From Typha latifolia (Eukaryota; Streptophyta; Magnoliopsida; Poales; Typhaceae): a stretch of DNA of 64,000 nucleotides. The translations under genes and the position numbers were made by a program. Numbering within the stretch: the first letter of the stretch is position 1; every line of letters begins with the position of its first letter. A model generated the notes under the pieces. It saw nothing but the letters and a program-made list of their open reading frames with translations. It had not been told where the DNA came from and made no database searches. The stretch is from NCBI GenBank assembly GCA_019914945.1, contig CM034112.1:1263001-1327000 (forward strand). Direction: 5' to 3'. Below, piece after piece: positions 61,098 to 64,000 of the stretch.

Positions 61098-63769
61098 TCA
61101 CTTCACATGAGAATCATAGGCTTCGAAGACAGAGCCTGGAATGATGAGAGGCAACTTATCTATGTACATGAACAGGCGCCTGAGATTGTCCCTTGTCACT
61201 GTTGCTGTGTCAACAATGTCTCTGGTATCAGTGAATATCCACAGATCGCCTGAGTTTACTCTCTTGAGGCTGTCACGGCAGAAAGGGCATGATTGAGATC
61301 TTGAATGCCTGCATTCACAACATCCTGGTCTTTACTTACAAATGGCAGTAACCATTTCACACATCCAGATTGGATGTCAAATTACAAATTCTCAGATGAG
61401 CAGCCCAATAAATGTAAGGATGACAGAATCATAGGAAATTCTGTGTCATAAAATTAGAAAAAAGAAAAGAAGGCAGTTACATGGCTCTAACGATACAAAT
61501 TCATATTCAGTCAATTTTCCATTAATCAATAAGAATGGTTTAGCAACCATTTTCTTGACATGGCTCCATTGTCCTTACAATAAGAATAGCTAACTGAACT
61601 CATCAGCTCATTAACTTAGGTAAATTGATACTAAAATGCGCGAGGCAGGGATGTTAAGTATGATCCCTAATGACTGATGGTTCTTTTTTCCAGATATTTA
61701 GAAGGTATATCCATGATCTATAAGATGCAGAACTCAGAGAGAGAGGGAGTAATTATATTTATACCATTCACGGTAGCACTTCATGCACATAGCATGGCTG
61801 CAATTTGGGAGCACAACCTTGCTGTTCATCTCCATGCAGATCCCACATTCTTCCTCTCTTTCAACATCAATCTCAGATAATTGCCTCCTGTTATCGTCAT
61901 CTCTTATTCTGTACCTTTCCATACAGACTGCCTTTTGCTTCTTATCTTCCATATCACTGATTCCTTTATGCAGTTGCATCAAAGATGGAAATATGACAGC
62001 TGCCAAAAGACGAATGGAATAAGACAAAGGTACCAAATGGAACATATCATATCAGGGGCCTGCTATCAACGCCTCAAAGTGATTATTTGATGTCATTTTT
62101 GGACGCACACCCCCCCCCCACACACACAAATATATAAATCAGGAGGCCAAATCACAGTACTAAAGATCAGAATTTCATACCGTAAAATTCTCTAATACTC
62201 GCTTTCCTTTCATGGGTCGACATGGTGGTAGTTCCATCTACATAAACCTATACAAGAAAGCTCCATCAACACATGAATAATATCATAAATTCATCGAGAG
62301 CAACTCAGCAACATAGAACATCGAAATTGGACAGTTGAGGAGTACTTGCCTTATATATTAAAATTCTCAACAATCCAAGGGCCCCTGCAAGGCTGCAGTC
62401 CATCCACTGCACCAGGAAAAGAAACAAGTGTGCAGCTGGACTATATGACATTCGCATCTGAAGACAGGCACCATCATATTCTCTTGGGAAATCTGAAGCC
62501 CTGCACCTTGCATGGAACATTAGAAGTAGCAACAAATATAAGTGAGAAGCAAAACATAGTGTTTTTGTTTTTTCTCTCTTCAAACAATACGAGTAGTCCC
62601 ACTTAATAAAATAAGTAACATCAGGAAATTGAAAGAGGGGGAAAAAAAAAGAATAAAAACAAGATGAGATGCAATCACCTTAACAGGGCGAATAAACGGA
62701 AGGGAGCAAATCAACTAAAGAAAATTGAAGGAGTATCCTCACTAATTCAACGAGAATAGCATAATCACTTTTGTATGACCATACAAACATTCTCTTAAAG
62801 TCAGAATATTAATACTTTATGGCTTTCTGTTTCTAAACTGAGGCAATTCATGGTGAAATAAATTTAGAAGATATACAAGTCTGTAATGAATATCATACAT
62901 TTAACCTCTTAGAAAAGAATATATACTTCAACCTCTAATATGGTGGTATGATATGCAATACTTGATTCTTCAATCAGCTAGATTCCTTAATATATATATA
63001 TAAACTATATTCCTCACCAGCGGGCCTAATCATATTAATTTATATACTAAAAGTTCACAACAAGAATCTTTTGTTGGTCAATGGCTTATATTAACCAAGA
63101 AGTTTACTGTAGGAAAAAAAAACTACTTGAACATGTCAAGACATCCAACCTCATGAAAATCCCAATGCTTGAATAAATATTTGATTAAAGATAAGACGAT
63201 TTCAAATAATTACAAAGCTCAATTAGGATGAGAAGAAAAGTTCTGCGTATGATGACAACGATTATAACAATTTGCATTTCGTTTTTTAAGGTGACTGATA
63301 GTACTGGAAGAGCGCCAAATAACAGAGCTGAACTCCTTTCTAGCTGGAAGAGCAGAGCAATTCAACAAATAGCTCCAAATCCTTCTACAATCTTATAAAT
63401 AACAGCAGCTCAAAGTACAAATTAGCTTAGAAGTCATTCTGCATTTGGAAAGATTACGACAGTTAGCCCTAAGAAATCAATCATTCGGAGACTTCCTGCA
63501 TCCAATTAGTACCAAACCACAAGTTCATACTCCGCACGGAGAATTCTCTCTTCCAACACCGACAAAAATTCCAAAATTGCACCAAAATATTTTGAAATTT
63601 GGACCAGCAACAACCATTTAGACAACAAAATCTCCTATTTCTCGAAAAAAAATCCACAGAATTCCACATATCGGGAGCGATCAAATCGTAAAAGAGTCAC
63701 TTACAGTGTGTTGGCATGCTGGATGTCAGCTTCGAGCACCTTGAGGGAATCCTTGAACGATTTCCGCAT
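61098..63769 (-). CDS. AIRP2: RING E3 ubiquitin ligase, AIRP2-like
   Basis: Five exons (minus): 63769-63705, 62500-62350, 62247-62181, 61999-61765, 61308-61098, giving 242 aa, the usual length. It starts MRKSFKDSLKVLEADIQHAN, then FPREYDGACLQMRMSYSPAA, VQWMDCSLAGALGLLRILIY and KKQKAVCMERYRIRDDD, ahead of a C3HC4 RING (CGICMEMNSKVVLPNCSHAM, CMKCYREW, CPFCRD), and ends in a conserved block (SGDLWIFTDTRDIVD, FMYIDKLPLIIP). Arabidopsis AIRP2 is a cytosolic ligase that promotes ABA and drought responses; that role is from the family. Exon 4 ends inside the RING, at the Trp codon. Intron 2 uses a GC donor. The start is the only ATG consistent with the conserved N-terminus. Confidence 0.94.
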
Positions 63770-64000
63770 GGAAACGAGGAACATCTCCCACTTCCACCAA
63801 ATCCAATCATCCAGCACCAACTCCGTAACCTAGTCCCTTCCTCTCCCTTAAGAAACCCCCCCAAACCCTAGCTTCTCGATCCTCCGATACCCTAAAATTT
63901 CTCTTTTTTTTAACCTTTACCTTTCTCCCTTTGTTCGTCGCTTAGGAAGGAGGCGAAAGCGTGACACGACCGAGCAAAGTAAAGCTATTTCGCCGCCACG
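63770..64000 (-). promoter_or_regulatory. 5' leader and proximal promoter of the AIRP2-like gene
   Basis: Contains a telo-box-like AAACCCTAG (about 63864-63872, plus strand) and CT-rich sequence. No further gene starts before the window ends. Confidence 0.45.

Overview
This window is nuclear DNA from a flowering plant. All recognisable genes are plant families: an ankyrin-type acyl-CoA-binding protein, BiP ending in HDEL, MLO, AIRP2, RMA, a CTL/CHER1 choline transporter and a TOM2A-type tetraspanin. They are split by many AT-rich introns and lie between AT-rich spacers. Several genes have first exons far richer in GC than later ones (EF-hand protein, MutS2, BiP), which suggests a monocot, but I cannot name a species. 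Nothing bacterial, viral or organellar was seen.

Layout: the 3' end of an ACBP1/2-type gene (+, 1-1645) converges on BiP (-, 2648-6297). Then come a six-EF-hand secretory-pathway protein (-, 7044-9322), an ODR4-like membrane protein (-, 10008-13919), a single-exon RMA-type RING ligase (+, 17575-18237), a CTL1/CHER1 choline-transporter-like protein (+, 19832-25369), an unrecognised 53-residue basic protein (-, 26295-26456), an MLO-like protein (-, 27647-32747), an organelle-type MutS2 with a Smr domain (-, 35132-39020), an unrecognised cysteine-patterned protein of 135 aa (+, 41059-43986), bystin/ENP1 (-, 45448-49278), TFIIH subunit TFB2/p52 (+, 49599-54925), a tetraspanin (+, 56256-60272) and an AIRP2-type RING ligase (-, 61098-63769). 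Twelve of the 13 full-length genes are multi- or single-exon models read from splice sites or ORFs; every model closes with a length divisible by three.

There is no operon-like logic, but several products act in the endoplasmic reticulum or endomembranes (BiP, EF-hand protein, ODR4-like protein, RMA, CTL). BiP carries an exact plant unfolded-protein-response element upstream. Bystin and TFB2 are divergent over a 320-bp shared promoter.

The least ordinary signals are in splicing and repeats: an AT-AC intron in bystin and a GT-AG intron in the tetraspanin, both with near-perfect minor-spliceosome (U12) signals; two GC-AG introns (MLO, AIRP2); a candidate poison exon in the choline transporter; a hAT-type element with an exact 8-bp target duplication; a 5'-truncated LINE with an 11-bp target duplication that interrupts a tandem repeat array; a Tourist-like MITE; and several fold-back elements. 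I found no clearly new multi-gene system.
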